Shown in pieces: positions 10,374 to 19,352 of a stretch of 64,000 nt of DNA. The notes under the pieces are model-generated. The model did no database searches, had not been told where the DNA came from, and saw only the letters and a list, made by a program, of their open reading frames with translations. Source of the stretch: Thalassospira sp. GTDB lineage: Bacteria; Pseudomonadota; Alphaproteobacteria; Rhodospirillales; Thalassospiraceae. The DNA lies in contig NZ_JAUYHK010000022.1 of NCBI RefSeq assembly GCF_030690045.1, forward strand, positions 169,978-233,977, in the 5' to 3' direction. The position numbers and the translations under genes are program-made. How positions within the stretch are numbered: the first letter of the stretch is position 1; each line of letters opens with the position of its first letter.

Positions 10374-11114
10374 CTAATAATCCACCCGCACAAAATACAG
10401 CCCGTCGGCAGGCGCAGTCGGGCCGCCAGCGCGGCGGTCGCAGGCTTCAAGGGCCGTTTTGACATCATCGGGTTGCCAGTTGCCCTTGCCAACCAGAACA
10501 AGGGTGCCAACCATGTTGCGCACCTGATGATGTAAAAAAGACCGGCTTTCGGCATGGATGCGGATTTCATCCTTTTCACCGCGCACCACATCAAGACGAT
10601 CCAGTGTCTTCATCGGGCTTTTGGCCTGACAATCCGTGTCGCGAAAACTGGTGAAATCGTGATGGCCCAGCAAATGGCGGGCACCCACATTCATCGCATC
10701 AACATCCAGCGCCCTGAAAATCCCCCAGGCGCGACCGGCCTCAAGCGCCAGCGGCGCCCGGCGATTGATGATGCGATACATATAATATCGTTTCTTGGAA
10801 TCAAAGCGGGCGTGAAAATCCGGATCAACGGCTTCTGCCGCCACAACCGCCACCGGGGCCGGGCGCAAATGATGGTTGATCGCGTTCATCACCACATCCG
10901 CAGGATACGCCGTTGAAATATCGAAATGCACCACCTGGCCCAGCGCATGAACCCCGGCATCAGTGCGGCCCGATACATGCACGCGCACAAACTGTCCGGC
11001 AAATTTCGCAAGGGCCTGTTCAAACACCTGCTGTACCGAAATCACATTGTCCTGATATTGCCAGCCATGATAGGGGCGGCCATCATATTCAACAGTGCAT
11101 TTATAACGTTGCAT
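10374..11114 (-). CDS. truA: tRNA pseudouridine(38-40) synthase TruA
   Basis: Converts U38, U39 and U40 in the anticodon stem-loop of many tRNAs to pseudouridine. The catalytic motif is S-G-R-T-D-A-G-V-H-A-L-G-Q with Asp52. Further family motifs are Y-D-G-R-P-Y-H-G-W-Q (10-19) and the C-terminal S-F-L-H-H-Q-V-R-N-M-V-G-T. 246 aa, normal length. It lies convergent with the lrp gene (8 bp gap) and downstream of argG on the same strand, separated by the argG terminator at 11144-11170. Confidence 0.96.
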   Translation of the reverse strand: MQRYKCTVEYDGRPYHGWQYQDNVISVQQVFEQALAKFAGQFVRVHVSGRTDAGVHALGQVVHFDISTAYPADVVMNAINHHLRPAPVAVVAAEAVDPDFHARFDSKKRYYMYRIINRRAPLALEAGRAWGIFRALDVDAMNVGARHLLGHHDFTSFRDTDCQAKSPMKTLDRLDVVRGEKDEIRIHAESRSFLHHQVRNMVGTLVLVGKGNWQPDDVKTALEACDRRAGGPTAPADGLYFVRVDY

Positions 11115-11143
11115 CGCAGGATATTACCGCACTTTCAAACAAA

Positions 11144-11170
11144 GACGAGGGACGTCAAACGCCCCTCGTC
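11144..11170 (-). terminator. Rho-independent terminator of argG
   Basis: The 8-bp stem GACGAGGG / CCCTCGTC (11144-11151 with 11163-11170) lies between argG and truA. On the minus strand it is followed by TTTGTTTG, as expected for termination of argG. Confidence 0.75.
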
Positions 11171-11204
11171 CAATAAATCAGACCGAAACAGGGGATGACC
11201 CTGC

Positions 11205-12425
11205 TTATTTGACGCTATCGCGATCAAAGCCCAGACGCAGGCGCAACGCATTAAGCTTGATAAAGCCTTCAGCGTCGCGCTGATTGTAAACCGTGTCGGC
11301 CTCGAACGTCACATGCGCCTCGGAATAGATCGAATTTGGCGATTTGCGGCCGGTCACAGTGACATTGCCCTTGTAAAGGTCAAGGCGCACAACACCATTC
11401 ACCGTTTTCTGGGTATCGTCGATCAGGCGTTGCAGGGCCTGACGTTCCGGCGACCACCAGTAACCGTTATAGATCATTTCGGCATAACGCGGCATCAACT
11501 CGTCCTTGAGATGGCCTGCATTACGGTCCAGCGTGATGCTTTCCATCGCCCGGTGTGCAACCGACAGGATGGTACCGCCCGGGGTTTCGTAAACGCCGCG
11601 TGATTTCATACCGACATAGCGATTTTCAACCAGATCAAGACGGCCAATACCGTTTTTACCGGCAATGTCGTTCAGCTTGGTCAGCAGGGTCGCCGGGCTC
11701 ATGCGTTCGCCATTGACCGCAACCGGGTTGCCCTGTTCAAATTCGACTTCGATGGTGGTGATGGCGTCCGGCGCATTTTGCGGCGAAACCGTGCGCACAA
11801 ACATGTTTTCGTTCGGCTTTGTCCACGGGTCTTCCAGTGCCTTGCCTTCATAGGAAATATGCAAAAGATTGGCATCGGTCGAATAGGGCGGCTCGTCCCC
11901 GCCAGCCTTGTCGGCCGAAATCGGAATTTGATGTTCGCGGGCGAAATCCAGCAACATGGTGCGCGAATTCAGTTTCCATTCGCGCCACGGTGCGATCACC
12001 TTGACGTCGGGTTTCAGGGCGTAATAACCCAGTTCAAACCGAACCTGATCATTGCCCTTGCCAGTGGCACCATGCGACACGGCATCGGCACCGACCATTT
12101 CGGCAATTTCGATCTGACGTTTGGCGATCAGGGGCCGGGCAATCGAGGTACCCAGCAAATAAACGCCTTCATACAGGGCATTGGCGCGGAACATCGGAAA
12201 GACATAATCGCGGACGAATTCTTCGCGCAAATCTTCGACAAAGATTTCCTTCACGCCCATCATCTCGGCTTTTTTGCGGGCAGGTTCCAGTTCCTCGCCC
12301 TGGCCAAGATCGGCGGTGAAAGTGACGACTTCGCAATTATATTCTTCGCGCAGCCATTTCAGGATGATGGAGGTATCCAACCCGCCTGAATAGGCAAGCA
12401 CCACCTTTTTAACCCGATTGCTCAT
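11205..12425 (-). CDS. argG: Argininosuccinate synthase
   Basis: Cytoplasmic enzyme that joins citrulline and aspartate using ATP, the penultimate step of arginine synthesis. The N-terminal PP-loop S-G-G-L-D-T-S is at about residues 14-20, and [12 protein letters not shown] (about 118) and Y-S-T-D-A-N-L-L are family motifs. The frame is open upstream to 12479, but the ATG at 12425 is preceded by GAAAGG 8 bp away and gives the standard N terminus ([14 protein letters not shown]), so 406 aa. The upstream leader contains competing inverted repeats (see 12426-12540). Confidence 0.96.
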   Translation of the reverse strand: MSNRVKKVVLAYSGGLDTSIILKWLREEYNCEVVTFTADLGQGEELEPARKKAEMMGVKEIFVEDLREEFVRDYVFPMFRANALYEGVYLLGTSIARPLIAKRQIEIAEMVGADAVSHGATGKGNDQVRFELGYYALKPDVKVIAPWREWKLNSRTMLLDFAREHQIPISADKAGGDEPPYSTDANLLHISYEGKALEDPWTKPNENMFVRTVSPQNAPDAITTIEVEFEQGNPVAVNGERMSPATLLTKLNDIAGKNGIGRLDLVENRYVGMKSRGVYETPGGTILSVAHRAMESITLDRNAGHLKDELMPRYAEMIYNGYWWSPERQALQRLIDDTQKTVNGVVRLDLYKGNVTVTGRKSPNSIYSEAHVTFEADTVYNQRDAEGFIKLNALRLRLGFDRDSVK

Positions 12426-12540
12426 GCTGTGACGCCTTTCGTCTTCCGATGTTATGCCGGGCCGACGCCATTTTGGCATCCGCCCGCGGGCCCAAACCGG
12501 GATGGCCGGTTTCAGGTTACCGGGTTTGGCCCTTTACCTT
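12426..12540 (-). promoter_or_regulatory. argG leader with competing hairpins
   Basis: The sequence upstream of argG can form a perfect 7-bp hairpin (AAACCGG/CCGGTTT, 12494-12512). Alternatively it forms a longer stem of GGGCC plus AAACC with GGTTT plus GGCCC (12488-12532), which uses the same bases. A further GCCA/TGGC hairpin lies nearer the start codon. This could be a leader regulating argG, or an extended promoter region; no function can be shown from sequence alone. Confidence 0.3.
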
Positions 12541-12584
12541 GAGCGCGGAGTATAGGAAAACCCATAGGCCGGGCAAGGGCCAAG

Positions 12585-13370
12585 ATGGCGCGACCGGCAA
12601 AAACACGCAAAAACTTTGAAATTTCTGCCCCAAACCGGATCATTTCGCCTGACATGCTGCGCCATATCGAAGAAACCGAGATTGATTTGCCCCGGATCGG
12701 CCCGTTGCCGGTGCGACTGCGGCCCAGTGCGCGCGCAACCCGGTTGAAATTGCGCATTGATCCGGCTTTTGACGGGGTAGAAGTGATTGTGCCCGACGGC
12801 ATATCGCGCAAAGTGGCCCTGTCGATGCTGTCACAGCATAGCGACTGGATCGCCGCCCATATCAGTCGCCTGCCCGACCGGGTGCATTTTGTACCGGGCG
12901 CATGGGTACCGTTTTTGGGGCAGGACCATGCGATCCGCACGGTGCCGGACGCCAAACGCGGGGTTTGGGCCGATTCCGGTGTGATCTGGGTTTCCGGGCA
13001 ACCCGAACATAGCGGACGGCGAGTCGCCGACTGGTTGAAAAAACAGGCAAAACTGGAAATCGCCCCCCGCGCCCATGCCTATGCCGGGCGCATTGGCAAA
13101 AAAATCAGCCGGATTTCAATCAAGGATACCAAATCGCGCTGGGGCAGCTGTTCATCGGGCGGCAATCTGGCGTTTTCCTGGCGGTTGGTACTGGCTCCCG
13201 AAGATGTTCTCGATTACGTCGTCGCCCACGAAGTCGCCCATCTGGCCGAACTTAATCACAGCCCGCGTTTCTGGAAGGTGGTTGACGATCTGTATGGACC
13301 TTCGACCAAACAGCAATTCTGGCTGAAAAAACATGGTGCGTCCCTGCACCGCTATGGTGTCGGCAGCTAA
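12585..13370 (+). CDS. YgjP/M48-type metallopeptidase (DUF45)
   Basis: SprT/YgjP-like zinc metalloprotein. The zinc motif V-A-H-E-V-A-H-L-A-E-L-N-H-S-P-R-F-W (about residues 213-230) supplies H-E-x-x-H plus a downstream His. It is preceded by T-K-S-R-W-G-S-C-S-S, another hallmark of this family. The first 60 residues include I-D-L-P-R-I-G-P-L-P-V-R, typical of the family's beta-rich start. 261 aa. No signal peptide, so cytoplasmic. The physiological substrate is unknown. It stands alone between argG (divergent) and a LysE-type exporter 20 bp downstream on the same strand. Confidence 0.85.
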   Translation: MARPAKTRKNFEISAPNRIISPDMLRHIEETEIDLPRIGPLPVRLRPSARATRLKLRIDPAFDGVEVIVPDGISRKVALSMLSQHSDWIAAHISRLPDRVHFVPGAWVPFLGQDHAIRTVPDAKRGVWADSGVIWVSGQPEHSGRRVADWLKKQAKLEIAPRAHAYAGRIGKKISRISIKDTKSRWGSCSSGGNLAFSWRLVLAPEDVLDYVVAHEVAHLAELNHSPRFWKVVDDLYGPSTKQQFWLKKHGASLHRYGVGS

Positions 13371-13390
13371 CCCCACAGGATGGTCAGGTC

Positions 13391-14020
13391 ATGATCCCGT
13401 TTGAAACCCTGCTGATTTTCGTTCCTGCTGCGCTGGCACTCAATATGACGCCGGGCAATGACATGCTGTTTTGTCTGGGGCAGGGTATCAAATCGGGGCC
13501 ACGGGCCGGAATTGCCGCCAGTTTTGGCATTGCCACCGGGGCGCTGATCCATACCTTTCTGGCCGGGATCGGTCTGGCCGCGCTGATTGCCGCCCACCCG
13601 GTGGCGTTTGAAATGCTGCGCTGGGCGGGGATTGCCTGGCTGGTCTGGCTGGCGATCCAGACATTTCGCAGCGGCACCACACGCCTGCAACCGACCAAAA
13701 CCGCGTCGTCATCGGCCTTTCGGGCGTGGCGCGACGGGATTGTGGTTAATCTGCTCAATCCCAAGATCATTGTCTTTGTGCTGGCCTTTGTGCCGCAATT
13801 TGTCCATCCCGCGCAAGGATCGGTTCTGGCGCAGTTTTTGATTTTGGGCCTGATCCTCAATATCGGCGGCACGGTGATCAATGCGCTGGTCGGCGGCTTT
13901 GCCGGAAAACTGGGACAATTTCTGGCGCGCTCCGCCCGCATGGCGCGGGCGTTTCAGATTTTTACCGGCTGCGTATTCCTGTCCCTTGCCGCCAAACTGG
14001 CCTTTGACCGGCGCGGCTAA
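13391..14020 (+). CDS. LysE/RhtB family amino-acid exporter
   Basis: Small inner-membrane exporter with about six hydrophobic segments over 209 aa. The family motif follows the first helix: A-L-N-M-T-P-G-N-D-M-L-F (about 16-27), then G-I-A-A-S-F-G-I-A-T-G-A. The middle contains V-N-L-L-N-P-K-I-I-V-F, the second conserved LysE motif. A start at 13391 has AGG 6-7 bp upstream. Export of amino acids or homoserine lactones is known for the family; the substrate here cannot be read. It is 20 bp after the YgjP gene and convergent with the LysR gene (1 bp gap). Confidence 0.88.
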   Translation: MIPFETLLIFVPAALALNMTPGNDMLFCLGQGIKSGPRAGIAASFGIATGALIHTFLAGIGLAALIAAHPVAFEMLRWAGIAWLVWLAIQTFRSGTTRLQPTKTASSSAFRAWRDGIVVNLLNPKIIVFVLAFVPQFVHPAQGSVLAQFLILGLILNIGGTVINALVGGFAGKLGQFLARSARMARAFQIFTGCVFLSLAAKLAFDRRG

Positions 14021-14021
14021 G

Positions 14022-14927
14022 TCACAACACACAGCCGCTATCGCGCAAAACCGGAATTTCGGCGCGCAGGAACCCCAAAAAACTGCGTTGCACATTGCTA
14101 AGATCGCGGCTGCCATGAAAGACGGCCACATCCCAGTCAATCGCCGGAGTCAGGGGCCGCGCCACCACCTTTTTGTCGTCAACCAGCAAGGCGGCAAACG
14201 GATCAATCACCGCTATGCCGACATTGCGTTCAACCAGCCGCGATACCGTGCGAATGGTGCGGGCCTCCACCGCGATTTTGCGCGGCCAGCCCGCAATCTG
14301 AAAGATATAGTCGATCTTGGTACGCAGCGGACTGCCGATGCTCAGTTCAACAAAACTTTCCCCGCGCAACAAATCAATATCAATCGTCTCGAACCCTGCC
14401 AGACGGTGATCGCGGGGCATCAGACACACCGCCCGGCATTGCGCCAACGGCGTCATCGCCACATCGCGGTCATGCATATCAAGGGTAATGCCAATGCCAA
14501 GGTCGCATTCGCGTGTTGTCACCAGCTCCAGCAACCCTTCCAGACCCGTATCGGTAATACTGACCGAAACATTGGGATGGGCGCGTTTAAATTTCGCAAC
14601 AACATCAAGAAGATAAGTATCAACATAGATCGGCTGGGCGGCGATGCGGATGCTGCCAAGCTGCTGGTTGGCAATGGCGCGGGCCTGGGTTTCCAGTTCG
14701 CGCAGACCATTCAGGCTGCGCAAGACCGTGCTGTGAAACTGCTGGGCCTCAGCCGTGGCGACCAACTGGTTGCGCTTGCGCATAAACAGCGGAAAACCGA
14801 CGCTTTTTTCAAAATTTGTCAAAAGGCGACTGACCATCGGCTGGCTGATATTCATCGCCTGTGCCGCCCGCGTGACCGAGCCATGCGTCATAAAGGCATT
14901 GAAACTTTCCAGTTCGCGTAAATTCAC
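14022..14927 (-). CDS. LysR-type regulator, divergent from tctCBA
   Basis: LysR-family transcription factor. The HTH covers about residues 1-60 (M-N-L-R-E-L-E-S-F-N-A-F; recognition region N-I-S-Q-P-M-V-S-R-L-L-T-N-F-E), and the remainder is the periplasmic-binding-like effector domain. The start codon is GTG. 301 aa, normal. It is transcribed away from the tctC gene across a 146-bp spacer holding an inverted ATAA/TTAT repeat, so it most likely controls the tctCBA-argE operon in response to the transported compound. The inducer is unknown. Confidence 0.9.
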   Translation of the reverse strand: MNLRELESFNAFMTHGSVTRAAQAMNISQPMVSRLLTNFEKSVGFPLFMRKRNQLVATAEAQQFHSTVLRSLNGLRELETQARAIANQQLGSIRIAAQPIYVDTYLLDVVAKFKRAHPNVSVSITDTGLEGLLELVTTRECDLGIGITLDMHDRDVAMTPLAQCRAVCLMPRDHRLAGFETIDIDLLRGESFVELSIGSPLRTKIDYIFQIAGWPRKIAVEARTIRTVSRLVERNVGIAVIDPFAALLVDDKKVVARPLTPAIDWDVAVFHGSRDLSNVQRSFLGFLRAEIPVLRDSGCVL

Positions 14928-14954
14928 CCCTGCCCCGTTTTCCCGCTTCAGTAT

Positions 14955-14982
14955 CTATATAAGTTATACTGGAATTATAATT
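14955..14982. promoter_or_regulatory. Candidate LysR operator
   Basis: AT-rich interrupted inverted repeat ATAA (14959) and TTAT (14975) in the LysR/tctC spacer. It fits the loose T-N11-A style of LysR sites. Assigned from position and symmetry only. Confidence 0.35.
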
Positions 14983-15073
14983 TTGCGTCACCGGTTATAG
15001 TTTGCCATGTTTTAACCACAAAATAAAAATGAACCGACCGGCAATCGTGCCACCACATCCGGGAGACATATAT

Positions 15074-16063
15074 ATGTTTCGTCATCTGAAAAAGGCGGCG
15101 TTTGGCGCCGCAGCCCTGCTTGCCGCAACCGCCGTTGTTTCTGGCGCACAGGCGCAATCCTATCCTGAAAAACCCGTCACCCTGATCATCCCCTATGGGG
15201 CAGGCGGCGCATCCGACCTTGCCGGTCGTGCTTTGGCCGAAACCGCCCGTCCCTATCTTGGCGATCAGCCGGTTGTCGTTGTCAACCAGCCGGGCAATAG
15301 CGGCATGACCGGTGCGCGTGTTGTCAGTGAATCGGACGCGGATGGGTATACCCTTTTGCTGTCACGTGTTGGCATGGCCCTGTATCCGGCGGTTTACGCC
15401 GACAGCCCGGTGGGCTGGGATGCCTACAGCTTTTTGGGGATTCTCGAAGTCACCCCGATGATCTTGGCGGTCAATGCCGATTCAGATATCAAAAGCGTTG
15501 ACGACCTTCTGACCAAGATCCGTGAAAATCAAGGCCGCATGACTTACGCTGCGTCCGGCCCGACCGCGATTGACGGTTTCACCGTTCAGGCGCTGCTGTC
15601 GGATGCCGGTCTTGACCCGCTCTCAGCCGCAACCCTGATCCCCTATGAAGGCGGCGGGCAGCTTGCCTCGGCCGTTCTGGGCGGGCATGTTGATTTTCTC
15701 GCCATCGCCTCGGCCTCGCTGATGCCCCATATCGAAGCTGGCAAAATGCGCGCCTTGATGGTCTATGCGCCCAAACGCATGCCGAACCTGCCCGATGTCC
15801 CGACAGCCAAGGAACTGGGATATGAACTCGCCGGTCAGGTCAGCGGCTGGAGCGGCTTTTACGGCCCGAAAAATCTGCCTGCCGATGTTCGTGCCAAATG
15901 GACCGAGGTCCTGGGCAAGGTTGCCGTTGATGAACAATGGTTGTCGCTCGCGGAAAAACGCGGTGCGGTTTCGGTGATTGGTGAAGACGAACCCAATGCC
16001 TATGTCGAAAGCCAGTTCAAGCTTTACAACGATATGGCCAAAAAATTCGGCTATATTCAGTAA
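15074..16063 (+). CDS. TctC/Bug-family periplasmic substrate-binding protein
   Basis: Extracytoplasmic receptor of a tripartite tricarboxylate transporter (TTT). An upstream in-frame TTG exists, but the ATG at 15074 has GGGAG upstream and begins a proper Sec signal (F-R-H-L-K-K-A-A-F-G-A-A-A-L-L-A then A-Q-A). The mature start S-Y-P-E-K-P-V-T-L-I-I-P-Y-G-A-G-G-A-S-D is diagnostic of Bug receptors. 329 aa. It is followed by TctB and TctA subunits in the same operon. TTT receptors bind carboxylates; the co-transcribed M20 hydrolase suggests an N-acyl amino acid or related acid, which is inference. Confidence 0.93.
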   Translation: MFRHLKKAAFGAAALLAATAVVSGAQAQSYPEKPVTLIIPYGAGGASDLAGRALAETARPYLGDQPVVVVNQPGNSGMTGARVVSESDADGYTLLLSRVGMALYPAVYADSPVGWDAYSFLGILEVTPMILAVNADSDIKSVDDLLTKIRENQGRMTYAASGPTAIDGFTVQALLSDAGLDPLSAATLIPYEGGGQLASAVLGGHVDFLAIASASLMPHIEAGKMRALMVYAPKRMPNLPDVPTAKELGYELAGQVSGWSGFYGPKNLPADVRAKWTEVLGKVAVDEQWLSLAEKRGAVSVIGEDEPNAYVESQFKLYNDMAKKFGYIQ

Positions 16064-16096
16064 CCGGTTTTCCCACCATTAAAGCGAGACGGAACC

Positions 16097-16621
16097 ATGA
16101 TGCCAAATCGTGATTTCATTACCGGACTGATCGTTTCGGCGTTTTTCGCGCTGACCCTGTTTGTTCTGATCCCGGTTTACGTCAAGGTTCCGTCTTTTAT
16201 TCCCGGCTTTGCCCCACCGCCCAATATGTGGCCGCGTGTCATTGCGGTGACCGGGTTATTCATGGGTCTTGTTGCCCTGATCCTCTCCATACCGGCAATG
16301 CGCCAACAAAGTTCTGATCATATCACCGGTCTGGGGGCCTATCTGCACCGCCACCGGGTTATGATCGTGCGTTTCGCCATTCTGTCGGTCGGGTTTATCG
16401 CCTTTGTTTATGCCTTGCCGGTTCTGGGATTTCTGGTTTCCAGCACCTTGCTGCTTGGCTTTTTGTTTTTGATGACCGGCAATTACAGCAACCGGGTCTG
16501 GGTTTTGGTGCTGACCGCGCTGTTTCCGTTTTTGCTTTATACGATTTTCGCCCAAATCGCCCATACGCGTTTCCCGGCAGGCAAGCTGTTTTCGGCTGCG
16601 GGCCTTACATCCCTGTTTTGA
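16097..16621 (+). CDS. TctB-family small membrane subunit of TTT transporter
   Basis: 174-aa membrane protein with four predicted helices (about 10-30, 48-68, 90-112, 118-150), matching the TctB small subunit of tripartite tricarboxylate transporters. Sequence conservation in TctB is low, so the assignment rests on size, topology and its place between TctC and TctA. Start ATG at 16097 has GAGACGGA upstream. The gap to TctA is short, supporting one operon. Confidence 0.88.
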   Translation: MMPNRDFITGLIVSAFFALTLFVLIPVYVKVPSFIPGFAPPPNMWPRVIAVTGLFMGLVALILSIPAMRQQSSDHITGLGAYLHRHRVMIVRFAILSVGFIAFVYALPVLGFLVSSTLLLGFLFLMTGNYSNRVWVLVLTALFPFLLYTIFAQIAHTRFPAGKLFSAAGLTSLF

Positions 16622-16637
16622 TTGACGAGTGCCCGTG

Positions 16638-18128
16638 ATGTGGACTGATTTGCTTTATGCCTTCGATGCCGTTGCCACCCTGCCCAATTTTCTGGCGATG
16701 GCCGCCGGAATCTGGGCCGGTGTGATCATTGGTGCCATTCCCGGCATGACCGGGACGATGGCGGTGACCCTTGCCCTGCCATTTACCTTTTATATGCCGC
16801 CGGTCACCTCGATCCTGCTTTTGGTCGCCCTGTATAAAGGGTCAACCTATGGTGGGTCGATTTCAGCAATCCTGATCAAAACCCCCGGCACCGCATCGGC
16901 GGCCTGTACGGTACTGGATGGCTATCCGCTGGCGCAGCAAGGCAAGGGTGGCAAGGCGCTGAATATGGCGCTGGTTTCCAGCTGCATCGGCGATTTCATT
17001 TCCAATATTTCGCTGTTTTTCTTGGCCCTGCCGCTGGCGCTGTTTGCCTTGCGCGTCGGCCCGCCTGAATATTTCATGCTGATGGCGTTTTCGCTGACCA
17101 TCGTCGCCAGCATTTCGGGCAAATCATTGTTGCTGGGGATTGTATCGGGTTGTCTCGGCCTGTTGCTGGCAACCGTGGGCGAGGATATGTATGGCTCGTT
17201 CCGTTTTGCCGTCAGCGAAGATATGAAAAACGGTCTGGGTGTGGTGCCGGTGCTGATTGGCCTGTTTGCCCTGCCCGAACTGATCCGTCTGGTGGTGTTC
17301 CGGCCCGAAGACACATCCATTGCCATGAAACTGGGCGATAACCGCCTGACCCTGTCGGAATTTCGCCACAGCCTGAAATCCATCCTGCGCGGCAGTGTGA
17401 TCGGCGTGATTCTGGGCGCAATCCCCGGCATCGGGCCGTCCACAGCGGCATTCTTTTCCTACAGCGAAGCACGGCGTACCTCCAAAACCCCCGAAAAATT
17501 TGGCGAGGGCGAACTGGAAGGCATTGCAGCGGCGGAATCGGCCAATAATGGTTGTTGCGGTGCCACGATGATCCCGCTTCTGGCCCTTGGCATTCCCGGG
17601 GATGTGATTACCGGTGTGATGCTGGGTGCCTTTATGATCCACGGCATGACGCCGGGGCCGATGTTGTTCCAGAACAATCTGGGCGATGTCTATGCCCTGT
17701 TTATCGGCATTCTGTTCAGTTCGGTGTTCCTGTTTTTTGCCGGAAAAATGACCGCCGGGGCGTTTAGCAAAATTTCACGCATTCCACAGCATCTTTTGCT
17801 GCCCTGTATTCTGATCCTCTGCGTTTTTGGCATTTATTCCATCGGTTCCAGCAGCTTTGACGTCGCAGTGTTGCTGGTGATGGGCGTTGTCGGCTTTGGC
17901 ATGATGCTGCTGAACATCCCCGCCGCCCCTTTCCTGATCGCCTTTATCATCGGCCCGATGTTTGAAGACAATATGCGCCGGTCGCTGGCGATTTCGCGCG
18001 GCGATCTCGGGGTGTTTTTCCAAAGCTGGATCTCGTGGGGGTTCTTCCTCCTGACTGTTCTGTTTGTGGCCCTGACCATCCGCCGTGAATGGCAAAAATG
18101 GCGCACAAAATCGCGCACCACCGCCTGA
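16638..18128 (+). CDS. TctA-family large permease subunit of TTT transporter
   Basis: Large membrane subunit (about 12 helices, 496 aa) of the TTT carboxylate importer. The conserved TctA signature near the N terminus is readable as G-A-I-P-G-M-T-G-T-M-A-V, repeated in the second half as G-A-I-P-G-I-G-P-S-T-A-A. Y-K-G-S-T-Y-G-G-S-I-S-A and N-G-C-C-G-A-T-M-I-P-L are further family motifs. A GTG at 16629 is in frame, but the ATG at 16638 fits the family start better (M-W-T-D-L-L). Followed 24 bp later by the M20 hydrolase. Confidence 0.93.
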   Translation: MWTDLLYAFDAVATLPNFLAMAAGIWAGVIIGAIPGMTGTMAVTLALPFTFYMPPVTSILLLVALYKGSTYGGSISAILIKTPGTASAACTVLDGYPLAQQGKGGKALNMALVSSCIGDFISNISLFFLALPLALFALRVGPPEYFMLMAFSLTIVASISGKSLLLGIVSGCLGLLLATVGEDMYGSFRFAVSEDMKNGLGVVPVLIGLFALPELIRLVVFRPEDTSIAMKLGDNRLTLSEFRHSLKSILRGSVIGVILGAIPGIGPSTAAFFSYSEARRTSKTPEKFGEGELEGIAAAESANNGCCGATMIPLLALGIPGDVITGVMLGAFMIHGMTPGPMLFQNNLGDVYALFIGILFSSVFLFFAGKMTAGAFSKISRIPQHLLLPCILILCVFGIYSIGSSSFDVAVLLVMGVVGFGMMLLNIPAAPFLIAFIIGPMFEDNMRRSLAISRGDLGVFFQSWISWGFFLLTVLFVALTIRREWQKWRTKSRTTA

Positions 18129-18152
18129 GCGAAACACAAGAAGCATAGCAAA

Positions 18153-19331
18153 ATGAGCAAAACCAACATGTCCCGCCTGCATCTTGCCATTGATATCCTT
18201 GGCAGGCTGGTGGCGTTCGACACCACCAGCAAGAATTCCAATCTGGGCCTGATTGCATATGTGCAGGATTATCTGGCGCAATATGGTGTCGAAACCACCC
18301 TGTTTCACGACGAAACCGGGCAAAAGGCCAATCTTTTGGCGACCATCGGCCCCAAAAATGCGCCGGGAATTGTGTTTTCAGGCCATACCGATGTCGTGCC
18401 CGCCCTTGAAAAAGGATGGGAAACCCCGGCCTTTGATATGCATGAACGCGATGGCAAACTGTTTGGCCGCGGCACCACCGATATGAAGGGTTTTGTCGCC
18501 TGCGCCCTTGCCATGGTGCCCGATCTGGTTACCCGTTCGCTTTCGATGCCGGTCCATCTGGCCTTTTCCTATGACGAGGAAGTCGGTTGTCTGGGGGTCG
18601 GCAGCATGGTTGATCATCTGGCGCAATTGCCCCATCCACCACGCCTTGCCATCATTGGCGAACCGACAGAAATGAAGGTGATCAATGGCCAGAAAGGCAA
18701 ATATTCGATGCGGGTCAATGTGACCGGCACCGCCGGGCATTCTTCCTTTGCCCCCCATCATGTCAATGCCATCGAATATGCCGCCCGCGCCATTGCAATG
18801 ATTTCCGATATCGGTCGCGATTTTGAAATCAACGGCCCGTTCGACCCGGATTTCACCGTCCCGCACAGCACCATGCTGACCACCACAATCGGCGGCGGCA
18901 CAGCCACCAACGTCACCCCGGACTTTTGCGAATTTACCTTTGAAATCCGTCATCTGCCCGATCACGACGCCGAAGCCGTCATTGCAGATATCCAGCGCAC
19001 CGTCACCGACACGCTGCAAGCCGAAATGCAGGCCAAAGAACCCGAAACCGGGTTTGAATGGGAAAAAATATTTGCCTATCCCGGCATGGGCGATTGTACC
19101 GATGCCGACGGGTTTGCGCTGGTGCGCAATGTCATTCCGACGGTGTCGGGCAAGGTTTCCTATGGGTCAGAAGGCGGGATTTTTGAAAAACAGGGACATA
19201 TTCCCTCAATCATCTGCGGCCCCGGCAGCATCAAACAGGCGCACAAACGCAACGAATTTGTTGAAATTTCCCAACTCGACGACTGTCTGGATTTTCTCGC
19301 AAAAATCACCGATCAGGCCCGTGCGGCCTGA
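18153..19331 (+). CDS. argE: M20A metallohydrolase, acetylornithine deacetylase (ArgE)-like
   Basis: Di-zinc amidohydrolase of the ArgE/DapE/CPG2 group. Metal ligands can be placed: His in F-S-G-H-T-D-V-V-P, bridging Asp in G-R-G-T-T-D-M-K-G, catalytic Glu and ligand Glu in Y-D-E-E-V-G-C-L-G, Glu in G-E-P-T-E-M, and the late His in K-Q-A-H-K-R-N-E. ArgE-type length (392 aa). It is the last gene of the tctCBA operon, so its natural substrate may be the imported N-acyl compound rather than the arginine intermediate; both readings are possible. The stop codon is inside a terminator stem (19310-19334). Confidence 0.8.
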   Translation: MSKTNMSRLHLAIDILGRLVAFDTTSKNSNLGLIAYVQDYLAQYGVETTLFHDETGQKANLLATIGPKNAPGIVFSGHTDVVPALEKGWETPAFDMHERDGKLFGRGTTDMKGFVACALAMVPDLVTRSLSMPVHLAFSYDEEVGCLGVGSMVDHLAQLPHPPRLAIIGEPTEMKVINGQKGKYSMRVNVTGTAGHSSFAPHHVNAIEYAARAIAMISDIGRDFEINGPFDPDFTVPHSTMLTTTIGGGTATNVTPDFCEFTFEIRHLPDHDAEAVIADIQRTVTDTLQAEMQAKEPETGFEWEKIFAYPGMGDCTDADGFALVRNVIPTVSGKVSYGSEGGIFEKQGHIPSIICGPGSIKQAHKRNEFVEISQLDDCLDFLAKITDQARAA

Positions 19332-19334
19332 TCG
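19310..19334 (+). terminator. Terminator of the tct-argE operon
   Basis: Perfect 10-bp stem CGATCAGGCC / GGCCTGATCG with loop CGTGC, followed by GTCTTT. The 3' arm overlaps the stop codon of the M20 gene. Confidence 0.7.
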
Positions 19335-19352
19335 GTCTTTCCCGCAAACCGG

